From contig JAKFVT010000034.1 of the NCBI GenBank assembly GCA_021732005.1, positions 62,001 to 126,000 on the forward strand: a DNA stretch of 64,000 nt. The letters are read 5' to 3'. This DNA comes from Mycobacterium sp. Its GTDB lineage: Bacteria; Actinomycetota; Actinomycetes; Mycobacteriales; Mycobacteriaceae. Below, piece after piece: positions 37,987 through 47,464 of the stretch; within the stretch, counting starts at the first letter, position 1; the number at the start of each line of letters is the position of its first letter. Position numbers and translations under genes: made by a program. The notes below the pieces were generated by a model that ran no database searches, was not told the origin of the DNA, and saw only the letters and a list, made by a program, of their open reading frames with translations.

Positions 37987-39047
37987 CCCAGTCCGGGCAC
38001 GATATCGCGGAGGCTGAAGGTCGCGGGCTGCTCCAGCTGCTCGTACGTACACGAGCGCGGATCGCGGTCGGGCCGCCAACGATTGAACTGGGCGGTGTGC
38101 CGGAATCGCTCACCCTCCATGTGGTCGTAGCGCACTTCGACCACCCGCTCGGGCCGTAGCGGCACGAAGGACAAGTCCTTGCCCGCGTTCCAACGGGACC
38201 CGACATTCTTCTGCGGCGTGCGTTCACCCGCCTCGAGCGCGGCCCAATTCCAGGGGTGAGAGTCGAATTCGGTTACCAAAGACTGCAATTCGGTGAACAG
38301 CCGCCGCCGCTCGGCCATCGGGAACGCCCCGATCACGCCCACCGACGCCAGGGCCCCGTCGTCCTTGTAGAGCCCGAGGAGAAGCGAACCAATCGCGTCG
38401 TCGCTCGACTTGTGCACGCGGTAACCGGCGACCACACAGTCCGCGGTGCGTTCGTGCTTGATCTTGAACATCACCCGCTTGTCGGGCTGGTAGGTGACCG
38501 TCAGGGGTTTGGCGATCACCCCGTCGAGCCCGGCTCCTTCGAATTCCGAGAACCACCGCTGCGCGGTCTCCGCGTCGGTGGTGGCGGGCGTGACATGAAA
38601 TGACGGGCCGGCATCAGCCAGGGCCGCCGTCAGCGTGGCGCGGCGCTCGCTGAACGGGCGGCCGGTGAAGTCGTTGTCACCGAGCGCGAGCAGATCGAAC
38701 GCGATGAACGCCGCAGGCGTCTTCTCGGCGAGCATGCGGACACGGGAGTCCGCGGGGTGTATGCGCTGTTGCAACGCCTCGAAGTCGAGGCCGGCGTCGG
38801 TGGCGATGACGATCTCACCGTCGATCACGCACCGCTCGGGCAGCTCGGCGAGGGCGGCGCTGACCAACTCGGGGAAGTAGCGCGTCATCGGTTTCTCGTT
38901 GCGGCTGCCCAGGACCACGTCATCGCCGTCCCGAAAGCAGATCGAGCGAAACCCATCCCACTTCGGTTCATAGGAGGCGTCGGGCGGGATGCTCCGCACC
39001 GATTTGGCGAGCATCGGCGACACCGGGGGATTGACGGGCAGCTGCAT
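37983..39047 (-). CDS. ligC: ATP-dependent DNA ligase LigC
   Basis: 354 aa from ATG at 39047. Nucleotidyltransferase motif I EPKWDGFR with the adenylated Lys, motif IV GLDGVIAK, motif V MFKIKHER, followed by an OB-fold domain. Minimal ligase without extra domains, like LigC1 (Rv3731) of mycobacteria, which backs up end-joining and works with Prim-PolC in gap-filling repair. Divergent from the primase-polymerase gene 87 bp away, as in M. tuberculosis. Confidence 0.92.
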   Translation of the reverse strand: MQLPVNPPVSPMLAKSVRSIPPDASYEPKWDGFRSICFRDGDDVVLGSRNEKPMTRYFPELVSAALAELPERCVIDGEIVIATDAGLDFEALQQRIHPADSRVRMLAEKTPAAFIAFDLLALGDNDFTGRPFSERRATLTAALADAGPSFHVTPATTDAETAQRWFSEFEGAGLDGVIAKPLTVTYQPDKRVMFKIKHERTADCVVAGYRVHKSSDDAIGSLLLGLYKDDGALASVGVIGAFPMAERRRLFTELQSLVTEFDSHPWNWAALEAGERTPQKNVGSRWNAGKDLSFVPLRPERVVEVRYDHMEGERFRHTAQFNRWRPDRDPRSCTYEQLEQPATFSLRDIVPGLG

Positions 39048-39133
39048 GGGTTCATTCTCGTCCCGTGCGAGTGGGCTCCGTGCGTGAGTAGGTTGAAGAG
39101 CGTGAGCAGTCCCCAATTCAACGGGTCGTTCTG

Positions 39134-40186
39134 ATGGCGACCAAGGCCGAAGAGGTCGACGTCGACGGCGTCGCCGTCAGGCTCACCAATCCGGACAAGG
39201 TGTACTTCCCCAAACTCGGGTCGAACGGCACCAAGGGCAAGCTCGTCGAGTACTACCGCACAGTGGCAACGGGCGGACAGTTGCTGACCGCATTGCGCGA
39301 CCGCCCGACTCACCTCCAGCGCTTCCCGGACGGCATCGACGGCGAGGAGATCTACCAGAAGCGGGTGCCCGAAAAGCGCCCCGACTATCTACACACCTGC
39401 CGCGTCACTTTTCCGTCCGGACGTACCGCCGACGCACTGAAGGTGACGCACCCGTCGGCGATCGTGTGGGCCGCGCAGATGGGCACGATCACGCTGCACC
39501 CGTGGCAGGTTCGCTGTCCGGACACTGATCACCCCGACGAATTGCGAGTGGACCTCGACCCGCAGCCGGGTACCGGCTTCGCCGAGGCGCGCACCATCGC
39601 CGTCGACATCCTCAAGCCGGTGCTCGACGAACTCGGTCTGGCCGGATATCCGAAAACCTCCGGCGGACGTGGTGTGCACGTGTTCGTCCGCATTCGGCCC
39701 GACTGGGACTTCATCGCGGTGCGCCGCGCCGGGATCGCGCTGGCGCGCGAGCTGGAACGCCGGGCGCCAGAGCTGGTGACCACGTCGTGGTGGAAAGAGG
39801 AACGCGGCCAGCGGGTCTTCATCGACTACAACCAGAACGCTCGCGATCGAACCTTCGCCAGCGCCTACTCGGTGCGCGCGACGCCCATCGCCACCGTCTC
39901 GACCCCGCTGACGTGGGAGGAACTGGTCGACGCCGATCCCGACGAATTCACCATGGCCACGGTGCCGGCGCTGATCCTCAAACGTGGCGACCCGATGGCC
40001 GACATGGACGAGGTCGCGCACTCGATCGATGCGCTGCTGGAGATGGCGGCCGCCGATGAGGAGCGCGGCCTCGGCGACCTGCCCTACCCGCCCAACTATC
40101 CGAAGATGCCGGGCGAGCCGCCGCGCGTGCAGCCGAGCAAGAAAGTGGCGGCACACTGGGATGAACACGGCAACCCGAAGACGTGA
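39134..40186 (+). CDS. LigD-polymerase-like primase-polymerase (Prim-PolC type)
   Basis: 350 aa archaeo-eukaryotic-primase-type domain as in LigD Pol. Metal-binding RVDLDPQ (DxD), SGGRGVHV with the active-site His, and IDYNQN with the third acidic residue. Stand-alone protein corresponding to Rv3730c / M. smegmatis Prim-PolC, which fills short gaps with ribonucleotides in excision repair beside LigC1. ATG at 39134; the stop overlaps the GTG of the next gene (GTGA). Confidence 0.9.
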   Translation: MATKAEEVDVDGVAVRLTNPDKVYFPKLGSNGTKGKLVEYYRTVATGGQLLTALRDRPTHLQRFPDGIDGEEIYQKRVPEKRPDYLHTCRVTFPSGRTADALKVTHPSAIVWAAQMGTITLHPWQVRCPDTDHPDELRVDLDPQPGTGFAEARTIAVDILKPVLDELGLAGYPKTSGGRGVHVFVRIRPDWDFIAVRRAGIALARELERRAPELVTTSWWKEERGQRVFIDYNQNARDRTFASAYSVRATPIATVSTPLTWEELVDADPDEFTMATVPALILKRGDPMADMDEVAHSIDALLEMAAADEERGLGDLPYPPNYPKMPGEPPRVQPSKKVAAHWDEHGNPKT

Positions 40187-40539
40187 AACTGCCACGCGGA
40201 CTGATCATTACGGCTTCGACGGTGTTCTTCGTCGGAGCGTGCTCGTCGGCCGGGCAGCCTGTCGTCGCGACTGAATCGGCTGCCACAACTACCGCTCCGG
40301 CGATCACGCGGAGCCCGCAGGCGCGTTCGCGCGAAGCACTGGTCATGCCCGACCTGCGGGGAATGTACTGGGCCGACGCCGATCCGGCGCTGGCGACGCT
40401 GGGCTGGACAGGGGTGCTCGACAAAGGCCCGAATCTGCCGAACACCCCCTACGCGCGCAATCAGATTGCCGTGCAGACCCCGGCGCCCGGCCAGGTCATC
40501 GCCAGCGACGCGGTGATCACCCTGCAGTTCGCCGCCTGA
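40183..40539 (+). CDS. PASTA-domain lipoprotein
   Basis: 118 aa. Lipoprotein signal with lipobox FVGAC (Cys20). A short Thr/Ala linker precedes one PASTA domain (VMPDLRGMYWADADPALATL ... QTPAPGQVIASDAVITLQFA). GTG start at 40183 overlaps the primase-polymerase stop. PASTA modules bind peptidoglycan or lipid II fragments; a stand-alone lipoprotein version probably sits on the outer face of the membrane. Its coupling to a repair gene is probably just mycobacterial synteny. Confidence 0.85.
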   Translation: MKLPRGLIITASTVFFVGACSSAGQPVVATESAATTTAPAITRSPQARSREALVMPDLRGMYWADADPALATLGWTGVLDKGPNLPNTPYARNQIAVQTPAPGQVIASDAVITLQFAA

Positions 40540-40553
40540 CCGACGTCGTCCCG

Positions 40554-40609
40554 CGAACGTAGCGCCAGCGTTGCGCTCGGCGCCGAATCGCGCCCTGGCG
40601 TTACGTTCG
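40554..40609. repeat. REP-like inverted repeat
   Basis: CGAACGTAGCGCCAG (40554-40568) and CTGGCGTTACGTTCG (40595-40609) pair at 14 of 15 positions around a 26-nt loop rich in GCGC/CGGCGC. It lies 14 bp after the PASTA gene stop. No U-run follows, so it looks more like a dispersed palindromic element than a terminator, though it could serve as one. Confidence 0.6.
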
Positions 40610-40690
40610 GCGCAGTGTCGAACTTTGCTGAATCGCGGGAATCCACTGCCTCGTTATGGTGGAATCGCCGTCTCGGGGGAGGGGCACGAC

Positions 40691-42922
40691 ATGGCTGCGG
40701 CAGCGTATGTGGGGCGAATCAGCGGACTCGCGGTTGCGTTAGGGCTTGGGATCGCAATCGCGGTTGCCTGTCCCGGTGCGGCATCGGCCGCGCCTTCGGA
40801 TTCGACCGGGCATGTCAATAGATCGACCGAGAAGAAACCGGCTGCGAGCCAACGAGTTTCGTCGACATCCCGGGTCAAGCCGGTAACCAGGCCGGCTCCT
40901 CGTCCGGCGGCGCCATCGCCGGATTCGCCGCTGTCGTTGGCGGTGCTGGCGGTGGCCCGACGACCGGAACCGGCAGCCGCGGCCGCCGCCAACGGGTCAC
41001 CGGTGATTCAGAACGTCACCCTGGGCACACCCTCGCCGGCCACCGGCGCGCTCACCGGCACCGTCACCGCAAGCGACCCGAACGGCGACACGATCACCTA
41101 CCGGGCCAGCACCTCCGGCAAAGGCAAGGTGACGATCTCAACCACCGGTGTCTTCACCTACACCCCGACCCCGGTGGCCCGACACAACGCGGCGATCGGC
41201 AACGCCGACGCCCTTCTAGCCAGAGACACGGTGCACGTCGTCGTCGCCGACCCTGCCGGCTTGACCGCCACCCGCGCGATCGCCGTGCCGATCGCGCCGA
41301 AGAACGCCGTCCCCACCGCCAGGACGACGGTGAACGCGCCAATCGCCAACACCGGCATCGTCTACGGAAAGGTCGTCGGCGCCGACGCCGACAAAGACCG
41401 CCTGCTCTACAGCGTGAACCCCACCACCGCGAAGGGCGGCACCGTCACCGTCAACGGCGGCGGCGCGTTCAGCTACACACCCACATCGGAAGCCCGGCAC
41501 ACCGCCGCGGCCGGCACCGCCAAGACCGACACGTTCACCGTCACGGTCGACGACGGCCGCGGCGGAACCCTGGCCGTCCCGGTCACCGTGGTGATCAGCC
41601 CGAAGAACACCGCGCCGACCGGCAAGCCCGCCATCGGACCGCGTGACGTCAACAGCGGTGTGGTCACCGGCGCGGTCCTCGGTGCCGACGCCGACGGTGA
41701 CGCCATCACCTTCGCGGGATCGACCAGCACGGCCAAGGGTGCGGTAGCGGTCAACCCAGACGGCAGCTTCACCTACACACCCACCGCGGCCGCGCGCGCC
41801 AAGGCGTCGGTATTCAGCGGGCCCGTTACCGACAAGGTGGACACCTTCTCGGTCACCCTCACCGACGCACACGGCGGCACCACCAAAGTGGCGGTCACCA
41901 TCACCGTCAGCCCCGGCAACACGATCGCGTCCAACGGGCTCACCACGTTCTGCGGGTGCACCCTGATGCCGGCCGACACGATCTTCCACGCCGACATCAG
42001 GGACCTTCCGGTGCTGGCGAAGTCGGGCACCTGGCTTGGCGTGCTGGGTGCCGGACGAGGCGCCACACTGGGCGCCAGCTGGGGCAACCAATGGATGAAG
42101 AGCACCGGTGGAATGCCGGTAAACGTTGTGGGCGCAACGCATCCCACCGAGACGGTGATCTTCAACCGCGGCTACTCCACCAGTGGACCGAGCATCGACC
42201 CCAGGCCGTACGCAATCCCGAACCGGCCCATCGTCGAGGGCATGCCCGCGCTGCCGGCCTGGGACCGGCACCTGCTGGTGTTCCAAGAGGGAACATGCAT
42301 TTCGCAGGAGCTGTACAACGTCGCCAACGGCGTGGAGATGCCGGCCAACAGTCCGCTCGACGGGGTCGGCAACGCGCTCTACCGCGCCAGGTACGGGTCG
42401 AAATGGATTGCCGAGGCCGGGGTGCACTACGACATGAGCTCCCCGCTGTACCCGTCCGTCGGCTGGGCCAACGCCTCGCACCTGCCGTACCTGCCGCTCA
42501 TCCTGCGCCCTGACGATCTGGCCCGCGGCAGCGTCGACCACATGCTCGGCATCGTCATCGCCAAGGACCGGGGCACCGGGTATGCCTGGCCGGCAGGCGC
42601 CGGTGACGGGACCGGCGTCAACCCCGACGGGGTGCCGATGGGCAGCGTGCTGCGGTTGCGCGCCGATTTCGACATGTCCGGCTACTCCGCCGCGACGCAG
42701 GTGGTGCTGCGGGCGCTGCAGGAACACGGCGCGGTGGTCTACGACTCGACCGCGCCAGGCCAGGACGGCGCGAAGCTGCTGGCGATGAGTAACGGTTGGG
42801 CAGGCACCGAGCACCTCACCGCTCAATCCGAGCTCAACAGGGTTCCGTTGAGTGCCTTCGAGGTTGTCGACGTGTCCGGCATCCTGGTCGACCCGTCAGC
42901 CGGCTGGCAGATCCACACGTGA
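40691..42922 (+). CDS. Exported protein with three VCBS-like repeats and an uncharacterised C-terminal domain
   Basis: 743 aa from ATG at 40691. Signal segment YVGRISGLAVALGLGIAIAV ends near residue 35 (ASAAPS). A Ser/Pro linker and the motif SPLSLAVLAVARRPE follow. Residues about 104-413 hold three tandem VCBS/cadherin-like repeats of about 100 residues, each with G.V.G.D.D.D..., G.F.YTPT..AR and DTF.VTV.D. The last 310 residues (TFCGCTLMPADTIFHADIRD, RHLLVFQEGTC, LRLRADFDMSGYSAATQVVL) match a family common in secreted proteins of soil bacteria with no assigned activity. Surface adhesin or enzyme; not decidable. Confidence 0.85.
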   Translation: MAAAAYVGRISGLAVALGLGIAIAVACPGAASAAPSDSTGHVNRSTEKKPAASQRVSSTSRVKPVTRPAPRPAAPSPDSPLSLAVLAVARRPEPAAAAAANGSPVIQNVTLGTPSPATGALTGTVTASDPNGDTITYRASTSGKGKVTISTTGVFTYTPTPVARHNAAIGNADALLARDTVHVVVADPAGLTATRAIAVPIAPKNAVPTARTTVNAPIANTGIVYGKVVGADADKDRLLYSVNPTTAKGGTVTVNGGGAFSYTPTSEARHTAAAGTAKTDTFTVTVDDGRGGTLAVPVTVVISPKNTAPTGKPAIGPRDVNSGVVTGAVLGADADGDAITFAGSTSTAKGAVAVNPDGSFTYTPTAAARAKASVFSGPVTDKVDTFSVTLTDAHGGTTKVAVTITVSPGNTIASNGLTTFCGCTLMPADTIFHADIRDLPVLAKSGTWLGVLGAGRGATLGASWGNQWMKSTGGMPVNVVGATHPTETVIFNRGYSTSGPSIDPRPYAIPNRPIVEGMPALPAWDRHLLVFQEGTCISQELYNVANGVEMPANSPLDGVGNALYRARYGSKWIAEAGVHYDMSSPLYPSVGWANASHLPYLPLILRPDDLARGSVDHMLGIVIAKDRGTGYAWPAGAGDGTGVNPDGVPMGSVLRLRADFDMSGYSAATQVVLRALQEHGAVVYDSTAPGQDGAKLLAMSNGWAGTEHLTAQSELNRVPLSAFEVVDVSGILVDPSAGWQIHT

Positions 42923-43032
42923 TCGCCAGGCGGGTTGCCTATTGCTGACGACGCAAGTTGTGGTAGACACTCAGCAAACTCGCTTAGGAATTTCTCAGCC
43001 AGGCGAGATGTGGCCGGAGTACAGGGGGAACC

Positions 43033-44784
43033 ATGAGGCGCAGCGGCAGCGGACAGGGCGCGCACCGCGCCCGGCGACCTCGCCGCCGGCCGTATGCATG
43101 GCTGGGTGCCGGCGCGGTGACCCTGGGGGTCGGCGCCGCCCTTGCAAGTGGATCCGCTGTCGCGTATGCCGACACCGGCGCCTCGGCGGCGGGCAAGGCC
43201 TCGGCCACCAGCTCTGAAAGTAGCTCGACGTCGTCGAGCGCCACCGACTCGACCGCGGTCAAGAAGTCGACCGCTCGCTCGGCGCGGAACAGTGCCGTGA
43301 CATCGTCGGGCGGAAACGTCAGCTCGCGTAAGGCGTCGTCCGCCGCGGCGAGTGACGCACCCGCCGCGGCGGCCGCCGTCGACCCCGGATCCACCGAAGT
43401 GTCGAGTTCGACAACCACCACGACGACCACGACGACCACGCCGGCGCCGTCGACCGGCCATTCAGCTCGCGTACCCGCGGTGGCCGCGGTCACGACCACC
43501 CCCGCCGCCGCCAATGCGACCCCCAGCAGCTACTCCTGGCTGCCGTCGACGCCGCCGGTGGTCGCCAACGTCGCGGTGAGCCTGGCTCTGCAGCAGATCG
43601 CGCAGGCACAGTCGGAGCTCCAGCAACAGACCTGGGGCAGCGGCAACATCCCCGCGGGGCTGGTGTCGATCGTCCCGCAGGTGCTGCTGTCGCAGGCCGC
43701 GCTGGCATTGAACACCTGGGGGACGGCGATCACTCCGGCCCAGTCGCTCTACGCCAGGACCTCGGGCGTCCCGATCGTGCACGAGCTGGCCGGGGTGGGC
43801 CTACTCGGCGCTCTGCTGCTCCCGACGCTGGCCACCACCGCACTCAACAGCACGGGACTGTTCCTTCCGCTGGTCGGCGCCCTTGAGGGAACCGGCGGCA
43901 TCACGCCGGTGCAGAACGCGGTCAGCACGGCCGCGCTCAACAGCCGGGTGTACGCGCTGGTCCCGGTGACCATGCGGTCCACCACAGAGCCGATCGTCTA
44001 CATCACGATCAACGGCGGACCCAGCACACCCGTGCTCGTCGACACCGGCTCGTCGGGACTGGTGGTCACCATGGCCTCGGTGGGCGATGCGGCGCCGCTG
44101 GGCGCACCGACCGGCACCGTCACCAGTGGCTACAGCGGTGGCCTCACCTACACGGCCACCACCTACACGACGACGGTGAACTTCGGAAACGGCATCGTCT
44201 CCGGGCCGACGAACGTCAACATCGTCGACTCCCAAGACGCGGCAGCCGCTTTGGCCTTCTTCCACCAGCTGGGCGGCGCGTCCGGCGTTCTCGGAATCGG
44301 CGCCAACGCGGCGGGCCCCGGACCCCAGGGCCTACCGACCACCGCCCTGCCCGGTGACCTCAGCCAGGGCGTGTTCCTCTACCAGAGCCTGTTCCTCGGC
44401 ATCGCCGGCGTGATGGTGTTCGGACCCAATCCGCTGCCGAGCCGGACCTCGGTGTCCGGCGCGCCCGACGCCTACCTGACAGTGAAGGTCGGCAACAACA
44501 CGTCGACGAACGTGGGCGCGATCATCGACTCCGGGGGCGTGTACGGGACGATCCTGTCCTCGATGATCGGCGGCGAGAGCAGCGTGCCGGTGGGGACGAG
44601 GATCTCGGTGTACACCCCCGACGGAGTGCTGCTGTACTCCTACACCGTCACGTCGCAGAATCGGCCGACGGTGATCACGAGTGGGCTCATCAACACCGGC
44701 TACGCCTCGTACCAGCATGGCCCGGTTTACCTCGACTACACGACGTCCGACGGCCAGGGCGCAACGCATTTCGACTACGCCTGA
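43033..44784 (+). CDS. Exported aspartic protease, PecA-like but without PE domain
   Basis: 583 aa, ATG at 43033 after AGGGGGA. The N-terminus is Arg-rich (RRPRRRPYAWLGAGAVTLGV) and the signal ends near residue 48 (AYADTG). A Ser/Thr-rich stretch with a Thr run lies at about 130-150, then a hydrophobic helical region. A retroviral/pepsin-type domain carries both catalytic aspartates: D337 in VDTGSSG and D499 in IDSGG. This domain resembles the C-terminal proteases of PE_PGRS proteins (PecA) that process LipY and PE_PGRS proteins. Lacking PE, it would be exported by Sec/Tat instead of ESX-5. Confidence 0.87.
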   Translation: MRRSGSGQGAHRARRPRRRPYAWLGAGAVTLGVGAALASGSAVAYADTGASAAGKASATSSESSSTSSSATDSTAVKKSTARSARNSAVTSSGGNVSSRKASSAAASDAPAAAAAVDPGSTEVSSSTTTTTTTTTTPAPSTGHSARVPAVAAVTTTPAAANATPSSYSWLPSTPPVVANVAVSLALQQIAQAQSELQQQTWGSGNIPAGLVSIVPQVLLSQAALALNTWGTAITPAQSLYARTSGVPIVHELAGVGLLGALLLPTLATTALNSTGLFLPLVGALEGTGGITPVQNAVSTAALNSRVYALVPVTMRSTTEPIVYITINGGPSTPVLVDTGSSGLVVTMASVGDAAPLGAPTGTVTSGYSGGLTYTATTYTTTVNFGNGIVSGPTNVNIVDSQDAAAALAFFHQLGGASGVLGIGANAAGPGPQGLPTTALPGDLSQGVFLYQSLFLGIAGVMVFGPNPLPSRTSVSGAPDAYLTVKVGNNTSTNVGAIIDSGGVYGTILSSMIGGESSVPVGTRISVYTPDGVLLYSYTVTSQNRPTVITSGLINTGYASYQHGPVYLDYTTSDGQGATHFDYA

Positions 44785-44932
44785 TTCTTTGGCGCGCAAC
44801 GCGACTCGCCCGGTTCTGTCGCTGTAGCAAATTAGTTGCTGACAGTTTGGGCGTTTCGCGAACCCGCGTCCGTTTGCAGGCATACCCTCCGCTGAGGCGC
44901 TGTCGCCGTCGTTGGTCGGGAGGTAGAAAGTC

Positions 44933-47464
44933 ATGGGTGCTTCGAGGTTTGTCGGACGGGTTGGCGGATTGGCGGTGGCCCTCGGAGTGGGCGCCGCGGT
45001 GTTCTCCACCGGTTACGGCGTCGCATGGGCGGACGGGTCGACGGGATCGTCGGCGGCAGGCTCGAATTCGAGCTCTGCGAGCGGCGCCGGGGACTCGTCC
45101 GGGACCGGGTCGAAGGGGGCGTCGGCATCCACCGGGTCGTCCAAGCGGACGACCACTGCCGGGTCGGGCCAAGCGGTCGGTACCGGCGGCGCCAAGACCA
45201 GCTCCAAGCATTCCAAGGCCAGCCCCGCGCAAGTAAGTGCCGACTCCGCGGTGTCCGCGCAGACGACGAGTTCGGCTGCCGGAGCGGCAAACAACTCGGC
45301 ATCGCAATCCGGTTCCGGTGGCAGCGCAGATGTCGTCACACCGTCGGTGAATTCGACTGCCGCAGTAGTGACGCCGGTCGCCTCGCTGGCTCCGAAGCTG
45401 CCCGTGCTGCCGTCGCCGAGTGCGATCTCCGGAGTGCTGACCACCGCTCTGCACGACGTGCTCGACCCGTTCTCCGGTGGCCTGCCCAGGCCCGCCGTCG
45501 ACTCGCCACTGGCGCTGACCTTCGTGGCACTGCAGCGCCGCACGTCCGCGTCGGCGCTGGCGAGCAATCCGATTGCGATCAATCCGGTACTGGTCATCAA
45601 TGACGGCATCATCGACGGCACCACCAACGCCAGTGGGGCGTCCGGACTCACCTACACGCTGATCAGTGGGCCTAACAAGGGCGGGAAGATCACCTTCTCC
45701 GCGACCGGTGACACCAACTACGCGCCCGGCAACTTCAGCTATCTGCCCGACCAGTCGGTGCTCGGCGGAACAGTCAACGAGCAGTTCAAGATTCTGGTGG
45801 CTCAGAAGACCCAGTTCGACCAGATCCTGGAAAGCATCCCACTCCTCGGCGGCCTCGCCGGACAGGTGATCGTGGTCCTGCACCAGACTCCGGTCCTCGG
45901 CGACCTGCTCGCGCCGATCATCGGGTACTCGCAGATCGCCACGTTCAACTCGACGGCTGTGCTGCCCGCCACCGACCCGGTGGCCTACACCTACAAGATG
46001 CCGTCCTTCGACGGCACACTGATCAGCGTCAACTGGTTCCCGAAGCTCGGCCTCACCGGATCCGACACGGCGCCAACGATTCTCGACGGCCCCGGCCTGG
46101 CGACCGCGGGACAGACCGACCCGTACACGCAGTACGGCATCGGCGGACTGACACCGGGTGTCTCGCTACTGCGTGACAACTACAACGTGGTCACCTGGGA
46201 TCCGCGCGGCGAGTTCGCCTCCGGTGGCATCCTGCAGCTCGACAGCCCCTTCTTCGAGGCGCGCGACGTATCGTCGATCCTCAATTATGTTGCTGGACTT
46301 GATAACTCGCAGCTCGACGGCCCGAACGATCCTCGAGTCGGGATGGTCGGCGGCTCCTACGGCGGTGGCATCCAGCTCACCAGTGCTGCCACCGACCCGC
46401 GGATCGACGCCATCGTCCCGGGCATCTCGTGGAACTCGCTGAACAACTCGCTGTACCCCGACGGGTCCTTCAAGACGGCCTACGCGTCGCTGCTGCTGCT
46501 GTCGCTGGTGCTGTCGAAGGCCCGGATCAACAACTTGATCTATCAGGGCATCATCACCGGGGACCTGATCGGGCTGCTGAGCAACAGTGCACAGGCATTG
46601 TTGGCCGGCAGTGGTCCCACCTCGCTGCTCAACCAGCTGAAGGCGCCCACGCTGCTGATCCAGGGCACGGTCGACGTGCTGTTCACCCTGCAGCAGGCGA
46701 TCGACAACGCGCAGACCATCATCGCCAACCCCTATGGCACACCGGTCAAGATGATCTGGTTCTGCGGCGGCCACGGTGTGTGCCTGACCAACGACGGCGA
46801 TGTCAACCCCAACTTGGCCTCGACGTTCGCCTGGCTGGACTACTACGTGAAGGACGGCAACACCAGCGGTACGCCCGCCCTCCCCAATTTCCAGTTCACT
46901 GACCAGAACGGGAATTGGTACAAGTCCGACTTCCTTCCCACGTCGGGTAGCGGCTTGTTCGGCACACCGGACCAAGCGGTGACCGGTGCGTCGGGCGGCA
47001 CGCTGGGCATCGTCCCCATCATCGGTGGCTCCGGGCCCGCGCCGCAGGCGGCGATCCCGTACTCGCTGGGCTTGGCGTCCAAAGCGAACAACGCGATCAA
47101 CGTGGCCGTTCCGACCCAGGTCGGCACGACCTACCTGGGTGCGCCGACGGTGAGCTTCGATTACCAGGGCCTGGGCAATAGTCGTTTCGTCTACGCACAG
47201 CTGGTCGACAACAAGACGGGTCTGGTCGTCGGCAACCTGGTGACGCCCGTTGCGGTGACGATGGATGGGCGCACCCATACCGCGAGCATCAACATGGAGA
47301 ACATGGTCTACACCGCGGCCGACGCGAGCGACGATCTGACTCTGCAGATCACCAGCTCGGCGACCGCGTACGAGAGGTTCACCGCGTTCGGCGTCATCAA
47401 CATCTCCAACATCAGCCTGACGCTGCCCACAGCCGATCCGACCAAATTCACCCCGGAACCCTGA
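44933..47464 (+). CDS. Exported S15/CocE-like alpha/beta hydrolase
   Basis: 843 aa, ATG at 44933 after GGGAGGT. Signal segment SRFVGRVGGLAVALGVGAAV, then a Ser/Gly/Thr linker to about residue 165 and the motif SPLALTFVALQRR. The hydrolase domain has nucleophile Ser475 in GGSYGGG, acid D581 in GTVDVLF and His614 in GGHGVC. A C-terminal beta domain (about 680-843) resembles the jelly-roll of X-Pro dipeptidyl peptidase/CocE enzymes. A surface esterase or peptidase, substrate unknown. Third of three exported-protein genes in a row on this strand. Confidence 0.87.
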   Translation: MGASRFVGRVGGLAVALGVGAAVFSTGYGVAWADGSTGSSAAGSNSSSASGAGDSSGTGSKGASASTGSSKRTTTAGSGQAVGTGGAKTSSKHSKASPAQVSADSAVSAQTTSSAAGAANNSASQSGSGGSADVVTPSVNSTAAVVTPVASLAPKLPVLPSPSAISGVLTTALHDVLDPFSGGLPRPAVDSPLALTFVALQRRTSASALASNPIAINPVLVINDGIIDGTTNASGASGLTYTLISGPNKGGKITFSATGDTNYAPGNFSYLPDQSVLGGTVNEQFKILVAQKTQFDQILESIPLLGGLAGQVIVVLHQTPVLGDLLAPIIGYSQIATFNSTAVLPATDPVAYTYKMPSFDGTLISVNWFPKLGLTGSDTAPTILDGPGLATAGQTDPYTQYGIGGLTPGVSLLRDNYNVVTWDPRGEFASGGILQLDSPFFEARDVSSILNYVAGLDNSQLDGPNDPRVGMVGGSYGGGIQLTSAATDPRIDAIVPGISWNSLNNSLYPDGSFKTAYASLLLLSLVLSKARINNLIYQGIITGDLIGLLSNSAQALLAGSGPTSLLNQLKAPTLLIQGTVDVLFTLQQAIDNAQTIIANPYGTPVKMIWFCGGHGVCLTNDGDVNPNLASTFAWLDYYVKDGNTSGTPALPNFQFTDQNGNWYKSDFLPTSGSGLFGTPDQAVTGASGGTLGIVPIIGGSGPAPQAAIPYSLGLASKANNAINVAVPTQVGTTYLGAPTVSFDYQGLGNSRFVYAQLVDNKTGLVVGNLVTPVAVTMDGRTHTASINMENMVYTAADASDDLTLQITSSATAYERFTAFGVINISNISLTLPTADPTKFTPEP

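Noticed and set aside
41001..41930. Regularly spaced repeats that could suggest a CRISPR-like or minisatellite array
   Set aside because: They are three coding VCBS-like protein repeats of about 100 residues; DNA identity between units is moderate and there are no spacers.
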